From NCBI RefSeq assembly GCF_003144535.1, contig NZ_PHFJ01000001.1, forward strand, positions 1-64,000: a DNA stretch of 64,000 nucleotides. Direction: 5' to 3'. The position numbers were made by a program, and so were the translations under genes. The notes beneath the pieces are model-generated. The model was not told the DNA's origin, did no database searches, and saw nothing but the letters and a program-made list of their open reading frames with translations. This document shows, one piece after another, positions 1 through 10,409 of the stretch. Source of the DNA: Proteus penneri. Lineage in GTDB: Bacteria > Pseudomonadota > Gammaproteobacteria > Enterobacterales > Enterobacteriaceae. Position 1 is the first letter of the stretch. Every line of letters begins with the position of its first letter.

Positions 1-76
1 GGGCGGTTAGCTCAGTTGGTAGAGCATCTCCCTTACAAGGAGGAGGTCGTTGGTTCGAGCCCAATACCGCCCACCA
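1..76 (+). tRNA. tRNA-Val (anticodon UAC)
   Basis: A complete 76-nt tRNA with encoded CCA. The seven-base acceptor stem GGGCGGT pairs with the 3' end, and the anticodon loop CTTACAA carries UAC, which reads valine GUA. It begins at the first base of the window, so the cluster may extend to the left. It is identical to the copy at 439-514. Confidence 0.97.
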
Positions 77-117
77 CTTCATTCGGTTATTTCGCGCAAT
101 ATCACATAATTAGGTAT

Positions 118-193
118 GGGTCGTTAGCTCAGTCGGTAGAGCAGTTGACTTTTAATCAATTGGTCGGGCGTTCGAATCGCCCACGACCCACCA
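118..193 (+). tRNA. tRNA-Lys (anticodon UUU), copy 1
   Basis: A 76-nt cloverleaf with encoded CCA. The anticodon loop CTTTTAA carries UUU (lysine). Two further identical copies follow, separated by short unrelated spacers, so the cluster is probably one transcript that is processed. Confidence 0.97.
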
Positions 194-231
194 TTCCTAA
201 GAATACAACATAAAGTAGTGAACATTGTGAC

Positions 232-307
232 GGGTCGTTAGCTCAGTCGGTAGAGCAGTTGACTTTTAATCAATTGGTCGGGCGTTCGAATCGCCCACGA
301 CCCACCA
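232..307 (+). tRNA. tRNA-Lys (anticodon UUU), copy 2
   Basis: Identical over its full length to the lysine tRNA at 118-193, with acceptor stem GGGTCGT, a UUU anticodon and encoded CCA. Confidence 0.97.
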
Positions 308-348
308 TTCACAAAGCTACTTACAGATTTACGCAAAAATTATTAAAC

Positions 349-424
349 GGGTCGTTAGCTCAGTCGGTAGAGCAGTTGACTTTTAATCAATTGGTCGGGC
401 GTTCGAATCGCCCACGACCCACCA
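349..424 (+). tRNA. tRNA-Lys (anticodon UUU), copy 3
   Basis: Third identical lysine tRNA of the cluster, with the CCA end encoded. Only 14 bases separate it from the following valine tRNA. Confidence 0.97.
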
Positions 425-438
425 TTTAATAATTCAGC

Positions 439-514
439 GGGCGGTTAGCTCAGTTGGTAGAGCATCTCCCTTACAAGGAGGAGGTCGTTGGTTCGAGCCC
501 AATACCGCCCACCA
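439..514 (+). tRNA. tRNA-Val (anticodon UAC), copy 2
   Basis: Identical to the valine tRNA at 1-76. It is the last tRNA of the Val-Lys-Lys-Lys-Val cluster. The sequence that follows turns abruptly AT-rich. Confidence 0.97.
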
Positions 515-2533
515 CTTCTTTATTTCTTCGTTATACTTTCTTATTTATTTTCCTCGCATTTTTATAAAATAATCAATAAGAGTCATTTAGTTTTTGATAG
601 CTGTGTGATGAAATCTAGTCATATTTTTTGGACATTAATTGTTGTCTCTGTGTCTGCTGTTCATGACTTTGCTCATCGTCTTATTTATAACTGTGTATCC
701 TTACACGTGTATGCTTTCCTAGTTCCTTGTATTGAGCTCATTTCGTTATATCAAAGCAATAATTAGCTACAGCTCTTGTGCCTTTGGGCAATGCGTTTCT
801 AAGATTTTTTTAACTTATTATTGCATTGCGCTTTCTGTGAAAAGGGGGCATAAGTCGGATTCTTTATTACACTTTTTTACATCCAGCCATGTTTTATCAT
901 TTAAATTGAAGTGCTTAAAAATAAGTCGTTCTTTTATTGTTAAGTTAATCATTTTAGAGCAGGGGCCTAACTTAATAGAAGATATGTATTTATTTTTGAA
1001 CAGAGAACAAGTTTTGTTCTGAAAATATAAAAAATTACTCTAATCAAAAAGGAAGTATCTACTCCTCCTGAGCATAAATATAGGTTTTCCTAGTTTATTC
1101 ATAAAATTAAACAACCTTAAATACACTGTTATAAATTATTTGAGCATTTTTTATGAGCAATATCTCTCATAAAATGAGCAAGTTAAAACATTTTAAGTCA
1201 CTATTGAAAAATATTTAGTACTCCCTTTTTAAGGAAAAGTTCAGAAGATTAAAAGATAAAAATTGGGTTTTATAGTTTATCTTCTTTTCTAAAGATACGA
1301 CAAAATGAGTGAATTTACTTAACGTTTAATTTAAAATAGATTGGATTTAAAATTTGATGTTTATCAATGTTTGCATAATAATGCACTGGATCATAAATGA
1401 TATAAAGCAAAAATCACTTATTTTATCAGTAATTGATTTGTCCTAGAGTGGTTAATTTCATTTTTTATGAAAAATGGAGAAATTTGTGCATCTAGCAGGA
1501 ATATAAATTATATAAAAATATTAATGTTTATTTTATCCTATGGATAACTCTTATACAGTGTAAGTGTGATTACTTAGGATATAAAATAATTGATTTTTAT
1601 TTTTATTAACAAAATTAGATCATGCTAAAGTTGATATTTAACAGTTTATTCTTTTGTGAATTTAACTTAATGTCTATCTATTACTCTATTTTTGCAATGT
1701 ACTAAATGTGCGTATTTGAGTGAAAAAGAAAGAATAATATTGTGTCGTCATAACAAGACCACTTTTTATGATAATAAGTATGCTCTTTGAATAACTTACT
1801 GATAAACAATATATTAATATTCGTTTTTTCTCTATTTTATAAAGAAGATTTTCAATATAACTGAAACTTAAAATAAGTTATTTATTAATAAAAATTCAAA
1901 AAAATGAGTAATTAGGTCTATTCTTTATTTATTCCAGTGTAATAAAGAATTGAGGAGTATGAAATATATTTAGCTGAAAGAGTAAGTGTTTATGCTTATA
2001 TAAATTAATTAACAAATGTTTAAAATGTGATTTATATCTATATTTTAGTGTAAATCTCGTAACATTATGATATTAAAATATAATATAGACTTTTTTATAA
2101 ACTCATCAGATTTCATTGATTTTAATTAAGCTAGTTAATAAAAATAAAAAATCGTTACCTTTATGAGGTTAATTTATTATTTTAAATAAATTAGTCTGAC
2201 ATAACTTGATTTATTTTTACACAATACCAATAATCATACTTTAAATTAATATAATTATAGATAATAATTCTAATTAATGAGTAAAATTTAAGGAAAAAAA
2301 AACGTGATTTTATAAGTAAAATATTTCAACTATATGAAAATAAAGGAAATATACCATTATCCTAAGTATTGTTTACTAGTATGAGTAAATCATTGCACCT
2401 GCACTATCTTTTTTTGACTGGTTGAAAGTGTTTAAATGCGTAGTATATTATTTACATATGATAAGTCATGTTTTGAATTGTAATATTTCTTATCTACTAA
2501 AAATAATATTTTATTAAAACAAAAAGGTGTCAT
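515..2533. other. AT-rich stretch without recognisable gene
   Basis: About 2 kb of very AT-rich DNA. The open frames here (for example around 488-766 and 732-1022, plus strand) are short, lack a good ribosome-binding site, read as low-complexity sequence, and one overlaps a tRNA. I see no tRNA, clear terminator or insertion sequence. It may be degraded accessory DNA or a long regulatory region. Confidence 0.5.
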
Positions 2534-2561
2534 CAATAATATATCTTTTTATATATTATTG
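2534..2561. promoter_or_regulatory. Perfect 11-bp inverted repeat upstream of the MrpJ-like gene
   Basis: The arms CAATAATATAT and ATATATTATTG pair perfectly around a CTTTTT loop, about 60 bp before the start of the MrpJ-like regulator. It could be an operator (possibly autoregulatory) or a weak terminator. The function is inferred from position only. Confidence 0.35.
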
Positions 2562-2620
2562 CGCAGGAATACGCCATTATAAATTAGATATCAATCAAAG
2601 TGAAAAGCGAGAACAATATT

Positions 2621-2923
2621 ATGAGTAGCAAGTATCCAGTCGCTTATGCTGTTGGACAAAAAATTAAGTCATTAAGAAAATCTCAAGGTTATACTGTATT
2701 TCAGTTAGCAAAAGAAATTGATATTAGTGAACAACAGTTATTTCGTTATGAGCGTGGTGTAAACCGTATTGATATTGATTGCTTAGTTAAAGTACTTGAA
2801 GTACTAGGTGTTAATATTGGTAGCTTCTTTGAAGAAGTAACTGGCGGAATGGCTCAAGAAACTGAGCTAAATGAACAACATATTCCAGCTCATTTCGATA
2901 GCAAGGCTCTTTCTATTTTCTAA
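2621..2923 (+). CDS. MrpJ-family HTH transcriptional regulator (orphan)
   Basis: A 100-residue helix-turn-helix protein of the XRE/MrpJ type. The HTH covers about residues 13-66 (IKSLRKSQGYTVFQLAKEID, then SEQQLFRYERGVNRID), followed by a short acidic tail. MrpJ proteins of Proteus usually end fimbrial operons and repress motility genes. This copy has no fimbrial genes beside it, so it is an orphan. A GTG at 2600 is in frame, but ATG 2621 has GCGAG at a better distance, so I start there. A rho-independent terminator follows at 3062. Role in swarming or adhesion switching is inferred from the family. Confidence 0.8.
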   Translation: MSSKYPVAYAVGQKIKSLRKSQGYTVFQLAKEIDISEQQLFRYERGVNRIDIDCLVKVLEVLGVNIGSFFEEVTGGMAQETELNEQHIPAHFDSKALSIF

Positions 2924-3061
2924 TAATATTTTTAAATTAGAAAATAACTCATTTTAGAATAGCTAAATTGAGTGAGATAATTCTTATATACAAATGTTTC
3001 TCTTTAGTTAGTTAATAATAAGAATTATCTTAGCGGATGAAATGAAGTCGCTATATGAAAT

Positions 3062-3088
3062 AAATGCCCTTATTAGGGCATTTTATGT
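3062..3088 (+). terminator. Rho-independent terminator
   Basis: The hairpin AAATGCCC-TTATTA-GGGCATTT is followed by a T-rich run. It lies downstream of the MrpJ-like gene, with no other gene in between. Confidence 0.7.
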
Positions 3089-3821
3089 TTATAGAGATAA
3101 ATATTTTTAATTTTTACAAAAAGAAGAATAATTTTATTGTAAATGAACTAAAATCTTCATGCTTAGAGAAATATATTATCATATTTATTAGTATGAGAAA
3201 AAATAGCTAATTGATGCTTGTTTAGAATAAGCTACTCATAAAATTACCTCTTATATTACCTACCACAATTTTACCTCCTGGTAACATTTTTGAAGCTATT
3301 AAACGTATAATTTATGTTTTTCACATCAATAAATTAAAAAATCCATTTAATATGATAAATGCAAAATATACGTATTGGTGAAAATAGGTTATCAGATCAA
3401 AAGTTAAGTATTATCATTAAATGACTGTTTTTGATAATGATAGTTAATATCATATCAGGATAGATTATTGTTGCCTTTTGATCGAGATGAAAAGGTAGTA
3501 ACAATAAGTCTTTGAGCAGTTTAAGAATATGATTTAGTTGCTGGTCGGTTGAGTAGATATTAAAAGACCTGTTAGGATTATTTAGAGAGATTAATATGCT
3601 TTGCTTGTTCTGGGTATAAAACATTTATTAATCATAAAAATAGTAAGATCTCTCTGCAGTTTGACAGCACTACTAACACAAGCCTTTACGATTTGTATAA
3701 ATTCGGTCTTTATGTATCGCAGTAATAGATTGTCATTTAGGCATATTTTTTAGCGTTGTCATTGTGCATTAGATTGCTTCCTTGTTACAAAAAAGGTTAG
3801 GAAATTCTGAATTAAGATCAA
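3089..3821. other. Intergenic region, nothing certain
   Basis: AT-rich spacer between the MrpJ-like gene and the phs operon terminator. One minus-strand frame (3397-3624, 75 codons) has no clear ribosome-binding site and no recognisable family, so I do not call it a gene. Confidence 0.4.
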
Positions 3822-3847
3822 AAAATGCCCGTTTAAACGGGCATTTT
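3822..3847. terminator. Bidirectional terminator after phsC
   Basis: A perfect 13-bp palindrome, AAAATGCCCGTTT with its mirror, flanked by A-rich and T-rich runs. It lies 35 bp beyond the stop codon of phsC on the minus strand and should end the phsABC message. Confidence 0.8.
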
Positions 3848-3882
3848 AGGAAATGAAATGTAACAGAAGAAATATTGAGAAA

Positions 3883-4662
3883 TTAATGTTCTGTTTTTTC
3901 TGCTATGGATCCATGATCTTCATGTTTCTGATGGCGATGATGACCATCGATCATGCTACGGAATGTTTGAGTAAAAGTATCACCCAGTGTACATAAATAG
4001 AAGTGTGCACAAATAAACATTAATGCCACAATACCTAAAACTAAGTGTGCTTTTAACATCCAATAGCCATAGCCAAGTACTTCTGGATATAAACATAATA
4101 ATCCAGTAACAAGTAACAGTGGCACTAAACCAAACATCACACCTAAGTAAGCGAGTTGTTGAAGTGGGTTAAACTTGTTGGTTTCAGTTGCAGCGAAAGG
4201 ATGTGGTTCGCCTTTCATTATACCGTAAAGATAAAAGCGAGCTTGTTTGATACAACGACCAATTAATCCGCTAAATTTTACTTTGTAATGTACACCGTTA
4301 TTAGTTGTTAGATTGATAAAAATAAAACCAATCCAGAACGCGATAAGAACAAAACCACAGATCTTATGTAACAGTACCATTGATGTAACATTGCCGATAG
4401 AGAAATGCCCTAAAAAGCCACTTAATAGCAATAGGATAAATAGTAAAGCATTACCCCAGTGCCAAAAACGAATTGCTTTGGAGTATAAATAAACACGTTC
4501 TTCTTCATAATGACCAGCGTGTTTTGGTGCAAGGGCATAGCGTAGTAAACCATGAATAACTAATACTGCTATCATAGCAACGATTAATAAACCAGCTGCG
4601 ATTAACCATACAGGCCAATAATCTGGCGTATAATGGAGTTCTGCTCCCCAGATACTAGTCAT
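3883..4662 (-). CDS. phsC: Thiosulfate reductase cytochrome b subunit PhsC
   Basis: A 259-residue integral membrane protein with about five hydrophobic segments and membrane-embedded histidines ([34 protein letters not shown]), as in the diheme cytochrome b subunits of Phs-type reductases. It should take electrons from menaquinol and pass them to PhsB at the periplasmic face. Its start overlaps the phsB stop by four bases (ATGA), so translation is probably coupled. The histidine-rich tail ([11 protein letters not shown]) is notable. A terminator follows. Confidence 0.9.
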   Translation of the reverse strand: MTSIWGAELHYTPDYWPVWLIAAGLLIVAMIAVLVIHGLLRYALAPKHAGHYEEERVYLYSKAIRFWHWGNALLFILLLLSGFLGHFSIGNVTSMVLLHKICGFVLIAFWIGFIFINLTTNNGVHYKVKFSGLIGRCIKQARFYLYGIMKGEPHPFAATETNKFNPLQQLAYLGVMFGLVPLLLVTGLLCLYPEVLGYGYWMLKAHLVLGIVALMFICAHFYLCTLGDTFTQTFRSMIDGHHRHQKHEDHGSIAEKTEH

Positions 4663-5237
4663 GCTTTATCTCCCTGATGGATTTCTTTACGACGGAATAA
4701 ACTCGGTTTTCCGACATTATCTAATTGGTATTGATAAACGGATTTTTGTTTGATCCAAGCCTGAATTTCAGGTGAGTCAATGCGACCAAAAGCAAGTGCA
4801 TCTGTTGGGCATACTGATACGCATGCGGGTAATTCTCCCTCAGCTAATCGAGTATCAGAACAGAAGTTACATTTGTCTGCGATATGTGTCACTGGGTTGA
4901 TATAACGAACATGGTAAGGACAAGCACCAACACAGTAATCACAGCCAATACACAGCTCTTTTTTCACCTGAACGATACCATTTTCATCAATAAAAGAGGC
5001 ACCAGTAGGGCAAACAGAAACACAAGGCGCATCTTCACAGTGTTGGCAAGAAACACGGAAAAATTGGTAATGTGGATGACCTGCTTCATCGTTATGAGGA
5101 CCCTGTATTTGGACTTGAAGTCGGCTAAATCCTTCTGGAATGTCATTGATGACTTTACACGCAACAGTACAAGCTTGGCAGCCAATACAACGTTTCTCAT
5201 CATGTAACATGACAAATTGTTTATCATTATTGTTCAT
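4659..5237 (-). CDS. phsB: Thiosulfate reductase iron-sulfur subunit PhsB
   Basis: A 192-residue ferredoxin-like electron-transfer subunit with four cysteine clusters: [11 protein letters not shown] (Cys17, 20, 23, 27), [24 protein letters not shown] and CNFC...CVSVC. This is the four [4Fe-4S] pattern of DmsB/NrfC/PhsB proteins. It carries electrons from PhsC to the molybdenum subunit PhsA. It lacks its own signal peptide, so it is expected to be exported with PhsA through the Tat system. It follows phsA by 14 bp and overlaps phsC by four bases. Confidence 0.92.
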   Translation of the reverse strand: MNNNDKQFVMLHDEKRCIGCQACTVACKVINDIPEGFSRLQVQIQGPHNDEAGHPHYQFFRVSCQHCEDAPCVSVCPTGASFIDENGIVQVKKELCIGCDYCVGACPYHVRYINPVTHIADKCNFCSDTRLAEGELPACVSVCPTDALAFGRIDSPEIQAWIKQKSVYQYQLDNVGKPSLFRRKEIHQGDKA

Positions 5238-5251
5238 CGTTATTTTTTTCC

Positions 5252-7531
5252 TTAAGCCCGACTAATTTTGACACCTGATGTATGCACATCAGTACCTGAT
5301 ACAGGGCTAATCTCATGATGTAATAAATTGCCACAGTGAACGCCTGTCGTTGTCGCAGCTGTTTTCGCGCCTGCTTTTGCACCTGATCCCATATAAACAA
5401 ATACGGTGTCAGGGCGAATGCCTTCAGTAATCAGAGCATGTGCTTTTTCTTTACCGATACTGTTTTCTAGAATGATTTCATCACCATGTTTAATACCATG
5501 ATTTTTAGCTGTTTCAGGGTGAAGCCAAACAGGGTTTTTCCACATTAATTCAGCTAATAATGGTACATATTGTGTTGCACCATTAGTGTGAACGGCGACT
5601 TTGCCTTGAATAAAATAAAGCTCGTCTTTTTCTTTTAATGGGAAGTTGTGGAAGCGTGGAATACCGTAGTTTTCTAAACGGCTTTCTAGTTCCTCAGAGT
5701 AGATTTCAATTAAGCCACTCGGTGATTTAAATGACAGTGATTTTTCCATCATATTATTGCCATCAACATGCTTGATAGCATCAGGATATTGCTCAACAAA
5801 GGCTTTTACATAAGAAGGCTCACGTAAAAGTAATGGGATACCATAGGACAAGTAGCCTTTTTTATGGATTTCCTTATACAGTGCTTCATCACCATTGACT
5901 TGATATAGCTGACGAACACCCATATTTTCCCATGGGAAATATTGAGCTAATCCCAGTTTTTTCCCTAATTCCATCCAAATTAACCAGCTTGGTTTTGTAT
6001 CACCAATTGGCTCGACAACTTGCTGGCGTAATGCATAAGCTGGATTTAAACCTGAAACATCAGAAATCTCTTCATCACGTTCTAAATAAGTTGTTTCAGG
6101 TAATAGATAATCGGCATAAGCGGCACTTTCGCTTAAATAAACATCACAGCTAACAATTAAGTCTAATTTCTGTGCGGTTTTTTCTAGCTCAGGGCGACAA
6201 CTTACTGTTTGGAATGGGTTATGGCGAGACATAATCCATGCTCTGGTTTGATATGGCACACCGTTTAATGTTGAATCAATAATAGATTGAACGATACCAC
6301 CACCTTTATTGATATATTTAAATTGAGGTGCAGTAGCATCAATACGTTTTGCTGTAATTTCTGGCATTCCCTTAACGCTTGGTTTAGCGAGTTCAGGCGC
6401 AACATTAATACCCGCGAGTTTATTGTATTTTGATGCTGCTTTTTTCTGATACATGCCACCTTCACGTTCAAAGTTACCGAGCAATGCATTGAAGGTGAAG
6501 ATCATTCTGCGCATATTAATTTCTTCTTTATTAAAGGTTGCGCGGTGACCAGGCATAATCAGTGCATGAGGTGCTTGGGATGCAATCTCACGAGCAATGC
6601 GAACAATATCGTTAGCTGGAACATCAGAATGAGATTGAGCCCATTCAGGGGTTGTATCTTGTAGAACTTCTTTTAATTGTGGGAAACCTACCGTAAATTT
6701 CTCAATGAAATCTTTATCGTAGAGATCTTCTTTAATTAATATATGACACATTGCCATTAGAACAGGTAAATCCCCGCCTGGGCGGATCGCGTACCACTCA
6801 TCAGCTTTACTTGAAACAACAGATAAACGAGGATCAAAGCTGACTAATTTCGCACCACGTTCTTGTGCTGTCATTAACTCATGAGTTTCTGCAACTTCAA
6901 TACCTTCATAAAGGTTATGACCAAAAGAGATAATATATTTTGAATTTGCGAGATCCATTTTAAGATCGCCACCCATCATAACAGATGCTGCAATGGCTTT
7001 ACCTGCAGGGCATGTTGATGCGTGTGTAAACGTATTGGGGGAGCCAAATGCAGCCGCTAAATGGAAAAGATGAGATGAGAGCGAGCCGGATTTTGAGGAG
7101 AAAGAGATGCTTTCTGCGCCATAGTTTTGCTTTATGGCATTCATTTTTTCGGCGATTTCGCTATAAGCTTGTTCCCAACTTATCACTTCCCATTCACCCG
7201 CGCCTCTTGGACCTTTGCGTTTCATAGGTTTGACAATACGGTTTGGGTCATTAACTAGGCTAACACCACTGCCACCTCTTGCACAAACTCGGCTACTTTG
7301 GTGTTCAGCATTTCTATTTCCTTGGATAAAAACAGTCTTGTTGTTAACAACCTGAGCTTCTATTGGACAACGATAAGAACACATTTCACACAGGCTAGGT
7401 GTTAATTTTGACTGACCCTTAAGAGAATCTACAGGATTAAATGCAAGTGCACCTGGTGGTAAACTACTTACGGTACAACCCACACATCCTATTCCCATCC
7501 CCTTAATGAAAGAACGACGACTAATACTCAT
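5252..7531 (-). CDS. phsA: Thiosulfate reductase molybdopterin subunit PhsA
   Basis: A 759-residue catalytic subunit of the DMSO-reductase superfamily that reduces thiosulfate to sulfide and sulfite during anaerobic respiration. It begins with a Tat signal ([12 protein letters not shown], ending near residue 30). Cys48, Cys51, Cys55 and Cys83 form the [4Fe-4S] motif. Cys174 in HASTCPAGK is the probable molybdenum ligand. The length fits PhsA/PsrA proteins; polysulfide reductase is the alternative, and H2S production by Proteus favours Phs. GGAGG lies just before the start. It is the first gene of phsABC. Confidence 0.92.
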   Translation of the reverse strand: MSISRRSFIKGMGIGCVGCTVSSLPPGALAFNPVDSLKGQSKLTPSLCEMCSYRCPIEAQVVNNKTVFIQGNRNAEHQSSRVCARGGSGVSLVNDPNRIVKPMKRKGPRGAGEWEVISWEQAYSEIAEKMNAIKQNYGAESISFSSKSGSLSSHLFHLAAAFGSPNTFTHASTCPAGKAIAASVMMGGDLKMDLANSKYIISFGHNLYEGIEVAETHELMTAQERGAKLVSFDPRLSVVSSKADEWYAIRPGGDLPVLMAMCHILIKEDLYDKDFIEKFTVGFPQLKEVLQDTTPEWAQSHSDVPANDIVRIAREIASQAPHALIMPGHRATFNKEEINMRRMIFTFNALLGNFEREGGMYQKKAASKYNKLAGINVAPELAKPSVKGMPEITAKRIDATAPQFKYINKGGGIVQSIIDSTLNGVPYQTRAWIMSRHNPFQTVSCRPELEKTAQKLDLIVSCDVYLSESAAYADYLLPETTYLERDEEISDVSGLNPAYALRQQVVEPIGDTKPSWLIWMELGKKLGLAQYFPWENMGVRQLYQVNGDEALYKEIHKKGYLSYGIPLLLREPSYVKAFVEQYPDAIKHVDGNNMMEKSLSFKSPSGLIEIYSEELESRLENYGIPRFHNFPLKEKDELYFIQGKVAVHTNGATQYVPLLAELMWKNPVWLHPETAKNHGIKHGDEIILENSIGKEKAHALITEGIRPDTVFVYMGSGAKAGAKTAATTTGVHCGNLLHHEISPVSGTDVHTSGVKISRA

Positions 7532-8405
7532 ATAACCTCCAGTTTCTTCTTATAGCTAAATATTATATACGGACGGTTAAATAAATATTTGAAGGTGTCT
7601 CCATTTTATTAATCCATAAGTGATGACTTAGTTGTAAATAATAAATAATAGAGAATAATAAGTTAATAAATATCACTAAATAAATTAACTAAAATAGACA
7701 AAATTAAATGATAATTATTTTCTTCTATTAAATGCTATAATAAAGTTTCGGAGAAGGAATAGAGGTTTTTTATAGATATGATAGTTATATATTGTTCTTT
7801 TAAATTCACTAACTTATGGTATTAATCTATTTTGTTAAAGTGTATTTTAAATATATTATTAATAATAATTAAGATTTGACAAAAAAACCTATCGATATAT
7901 AATTTATTATATATCGAGTGTTGGTTATATTGTAATTAACTTGTTATTTAAAAATAACGATAAATAATACTTTTGATACTATTTAAATTTAGTTTTTTCA
8001 TAAATTATCCTCTTATGAAAAATAGCTAACTTATTATTTTGATAATAGATATAAATAAAATAGAAAAATAAATCAGTGATGCATGGTACGAAAAAATGCT
8101 CGGTTAAATGTGATCAGGCTGATATTAAGCACGAGACAATTTATAAATTATTATTCATTATGTTTAAATATTAATTAATGATATTAATCGTTATGGAACT
8201 GTGTCGTGATTGTCAAAAAGAGATATATTTTGTTTTAAGTATCTTAATAGCATTAATGCTAAATGGAGACGTGTAGGAAAAAGATGGAGTGAAATGTTAA
8301 AGACATGGTGACTTTTTTGAACATTTAAAGCCACCATTTTATATGTAGTCATTATTGTTTTTTCGTTGTTTGTTGCCTTTGGAACTTTTATATAGAAGAA
8401 AGGAT
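7532..8405. other. Long AT-rich intergenic region upstream of phsA
   Basis: About 870 bp between the TSUP exporter (which ends here) and phsA (which starts leftward). It must hold the phs promoter, but I found no clear FNR or NarL site by eye. It contains one consensus-like plus-strand promoter over a palindrome (7876-7916) and a 10-bp inverted repeat (TTTTTCATAA / TTATGAAAAA) near 7996-8023. The minus-strand frame 8191-8466 overlaps the exporter gene in another frame and looks spurious. Confidence 0.45.
7876..7916 (+). promoter_or_regulatory. Orphan sigma70-like promoter overlapping a perfect palindrome
   Basis: TTGACA (7876-7881), a 16-bp gap and TATAAT (7898-7903) match consensus boxes on the plus strand. 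The -10 lies within a perfect 10-bp inverted repeat (CGATATATAA-TTTA-TTATATATCG, 7893-7916). No open frame follows on this strand. It could drive a small RNA under repressor control, or be chance in AT-rich DNA. Confidence 0.35.
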
Positions 8406-9209
8406 TTAAAACAGCATGACAATTAAAACAAGACTCAGTAATAGAGGATAAATTCTTGCATGCCATTTGTCGGGAATACGAGATAAAAAACGTTCAGAGA
8501 TCTTCAAACCAACCCAAGTGCTACAAATCAGAATAAGTGCAGCTTTTAGCCAAATATAACCAATGAAACCAGATTCACCATTTAAAGGTGACGTAAAAGA
8601 AAGGGCAACGTAAGTGAATGTTGCTGTGAGTGCTAAAGGTAAGGTTAATACATTTGCCATTGCTGCTGATTGTGCCATTGGTGTTCCTCTACGGCGCAAT
8701 AAAGGTACTGTCATCACGCTTCCACCAACTCCTAGAAAAGCAGCAATAATACCAATTACGGTACCATTAATACTTTCTTTTGCTTTGGTCACTTTTTTTG
8801 TATTGTGAGTAGGAGCTATAAAACCGGGACGAAAGTAGCAGTCTAAAATAGTGATAAAAAGATAACCAATAAAGATACATTTGATCCACGTACCTTCAAC
8901 CGTTAAGGCGAGAAGAGCACCTAAGATCCCACCAAAAGCGATACCAATAAACAGTATGGACATGATATTCCAATCAAGCCTTTTTGCTTTATGGTGCTTA
9001 ATGGTTGTGACTGTTGCAGAAAACAACATAATTAATGCAGAAGTAGCAACGGCGATTTGCATAGCATGCTCAGCAGGTAAACTGTCTATTCCCCAGAGTG
9101 TCAGAATAAGTGTATAGAGTAAGGGAACAGTGACAAAGCCGCCACCAAAGCCAAATAACCATGTTGTAATGCCTGAAATTAGACCAAAAGAAATCAGCCA
9201 AAGTGTCAT
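8406..9209 (-). CDS. TSUP (TauE/SafE) family anion exporter
   Basis: A 267-residue membrane protein with about eight hydrophobic segments in two halves. The first half has GLISGITTWLFGFGGGFVTVP and the second has FLGVGGSVMTVPLL, the repeated glycine-rich signature of the TSUP family. Members export sulfite, sulfoacetate or related anions. Its neighbour PhsA makes sulfite, so sulfite efflux is a reasonable guess but unproven. It is divergent from an AraC-type regulator about 100 bp away, which probably controls it. Confidence 0.8.
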   Translation of the reverse strand: MTLWLISFGLISGITTWLFGFGGGFVTVPLLYTLILTLWGIDSLPAEHAMQIAVATSALIMLFSATVTTIKHHKAKRLDWNIMSILFIGIAFGGILGALLALTVEGTWIKCIFIGYLFITILDCYFRPGFIAPTHNTKKVTKAKESINGTVIGIIAAFLGVGGSVMTVPLLRRRGTPMAQSAAMANVLTLPLALTATFTYVALSFTSPLNGESGFIGYIWLKAALILICSTWVGLKISERFLSRIPDKWHARIYPLLLSLVLIVMLF

Positions 9210-9313
9210 TTCAAATCTCCTGTTGAGTCAGGAGATTAACGATATAGAATGAAGTGATGTCTTACCCACGTGATAATGACAACTTTATACGAATTTAGGA
9301 CAATTTAAAGATT

Positions 9314-10090
9314 ATGCGTAATATCGATATCAATTGTGTGGATAATCTTCCTCGCGACATTTTGGCATTAGGCTCTGATTATCCTTATGACACATTTCTT
9401 GAATCCCATTATCATCGACGAGCACAATTTTTATATGCCCCTAATGGGGTAATGAAAGTTAAAACAGAAGATGGTCAATGGATTGTATTACCTTACAGTG
9501 GCGTGTGGATCCCAGCAGAAAAAGTACATCAAGTGCTAATGTTGGGGAGTAGCACTTATAGTCTCTATATTGAGCCTAATAAAATTCCTCGTCACTCAGA
9601 ATATTGTGAAGTTTTACAAGTTTCACCTCTGCTTCATCAGCTATTACTTTCAGCTAATGAGCTTCCTTTACTTTATGATTTAGGTGGACGAGATAGTGCA
9701 TTATTAACTTTGCTTTGTCATGAATTAGCTCAGGCAAAACCGTTACCTTATTTTACGCCATTACCACAACATGCTTTATTAGATGAATTGTGTACTGAAT
9801 TTATGTCACAACCCAATATTCGCACTAGACCAGAAATGTGGGCTGAAAAATTAAATAAAAGCCCACGTACTTTTACCCGTTTTTTTCATAAAGAAACCGG
9901 TCTTTCTTTTCGAGATTGGCGTCAAAAAGCGTGTTTAATGTATGCGTTGACTGCTTTAAAAAAAGGTGATTCGGTTACTAAAGTTGCTTTAGAGCTGGGT
10001 TATGAAAATCCTAGCGCCTTTAGTGCGATGTTTAATAAAGAGATGGGGTATTCACCTAAATTATTTTTAAAACAATTGAAAGAGTTTTAA
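9314..10090 (+). CDS. AraC-family transcriptional regulator
   Basis: A 258-residue regulator with an N-terminal cupin-like sensing domain (about residues 15-110, including a SHYHRRAQFLYAPNGVM stretch) and a C-terminal double-HTH AraC domain (about residues 155-255; SPRTFTRFFHKETGLSF and ALELGYENPSAFSAMFNKEM). The layout resembles NimR/YeaM-type regulators, which control a divergent transporter gene. It is divergent from the TSUP exporter, so it probably senses a small effector and regulates that gene and itself. Confidence 0.85.
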   Translation: MRNIDINCVDNLPRDILALGSDYPYDTFLESHYHRRAQFLYAPNGVMKVKTEDGQWIVLPYSGVWIPAEKVHQVLMLGSSTYSLYIEPNKIPRHSEYCEVLQVSPLLHQLLLSANELPLLYDLGGRDSALLTLLCHELAQAKPLPYFTPLPQHALLDELCTEFMSQPNIRTRPEMWAEKLNKSPRTFTRFFHKETGLSFRDWRQKACLMYALTALKKGDSVTKVALELGYENPSAFSAMFNKEMGYSPKLFLKQLKEF

Positions 10091-10214
10091 TAAAATAGAC
10101 ATATGTAAGCAAAAATATAATCATTGATTCTTATATATTAGGTGATTTTTAAGTTAAATTGCATTGTTCAAAAAAGAAACAAAAAAATTCCTTCCAATAT
10201 CAGTGCGTTAAAAC

Positions 10215-10244
10215 TTGATTAATAGAGAGCGAGGGAGGTAAAAT
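10215..10244 (+). promoter_or_regulatory. Original promoter of the interrupted tRNA-Arg gene
   Basis: TTGATT (10215-10220), an 18-bp spacer and TAAAAT (10239-10244) lie exactly 39 bp before the tRNA 5' sequence at 10284. Box sequences, spacer length and distance match those in front of the intact tRNA at 60059. This copy now reads into the phage. Confidence 0.6.
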
Positions 10245-10283
10245 GTAAGGCGTCCATAAGTTACATTTGATTTTTCTACGTAC

Positions 10284-10306
10284 GTTCCCTTAGTTAAATG
10301 GATATA
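10284..10306 (+). other. attL core: 5' 23 bp of tRNA-Arg
   Basis: These 23 bp are identical to the first 23 bases of the tRNA-Arg gene at 60059-60081 and diverge on both sides. They mark the left prophage junction. The segment covers the 5' acceptor strand and D-arm entry of the tRNA, not the usual 3' end. Confidence 0.88.
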
Positions 10307-10365
10307 GCTATCTTGATATGTAACCAACTGAATAAAAAGAAATAAAAGAGATTAGCAATAAATTT

Positions 10366-10385
10366 ATGTACACATAAATGTACAA
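10366..10385. promoter_or_regulatory. Candidate integrase arm-type sites, left arm
   Basis: ATGTACAC (10366-10373) and ATGTACAA (10378-10385) are repeated here, and three similar octamers occur at the other prophage end (59875-59917). Repeats on both sides of the att core are typical of integrase or Xis binding sites. Assignment is by pattern only. Confidence 0.4.
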
Positions 10386-10409
10386 ATTATTAAAAATCTC
10401 TCTAAAATT

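Noticed and set aside
488-1022. Two overlapping plus-strand open frames after the tRNA cluster
   Set aside because: The first starts inside a tRNA gene; both read as hydrophobic low-complexity sequence without ribosome-binding sites in AT-rich DNA.
3397-3624. Minus-strand 75-codon frame between the MrpJ-like gene and phs
   Set aside because: No ribosome-binding site and no recognisable motif; Ile/Leu/Asn-rich as expected of random AT-rich DNA.
8191-8466. Minus-strand 91-codon frame with a CxxC-like pair
   Set aside because: Its first part overlaps the TSUP exporter gene in another frame and the rest lacks protein-like character.
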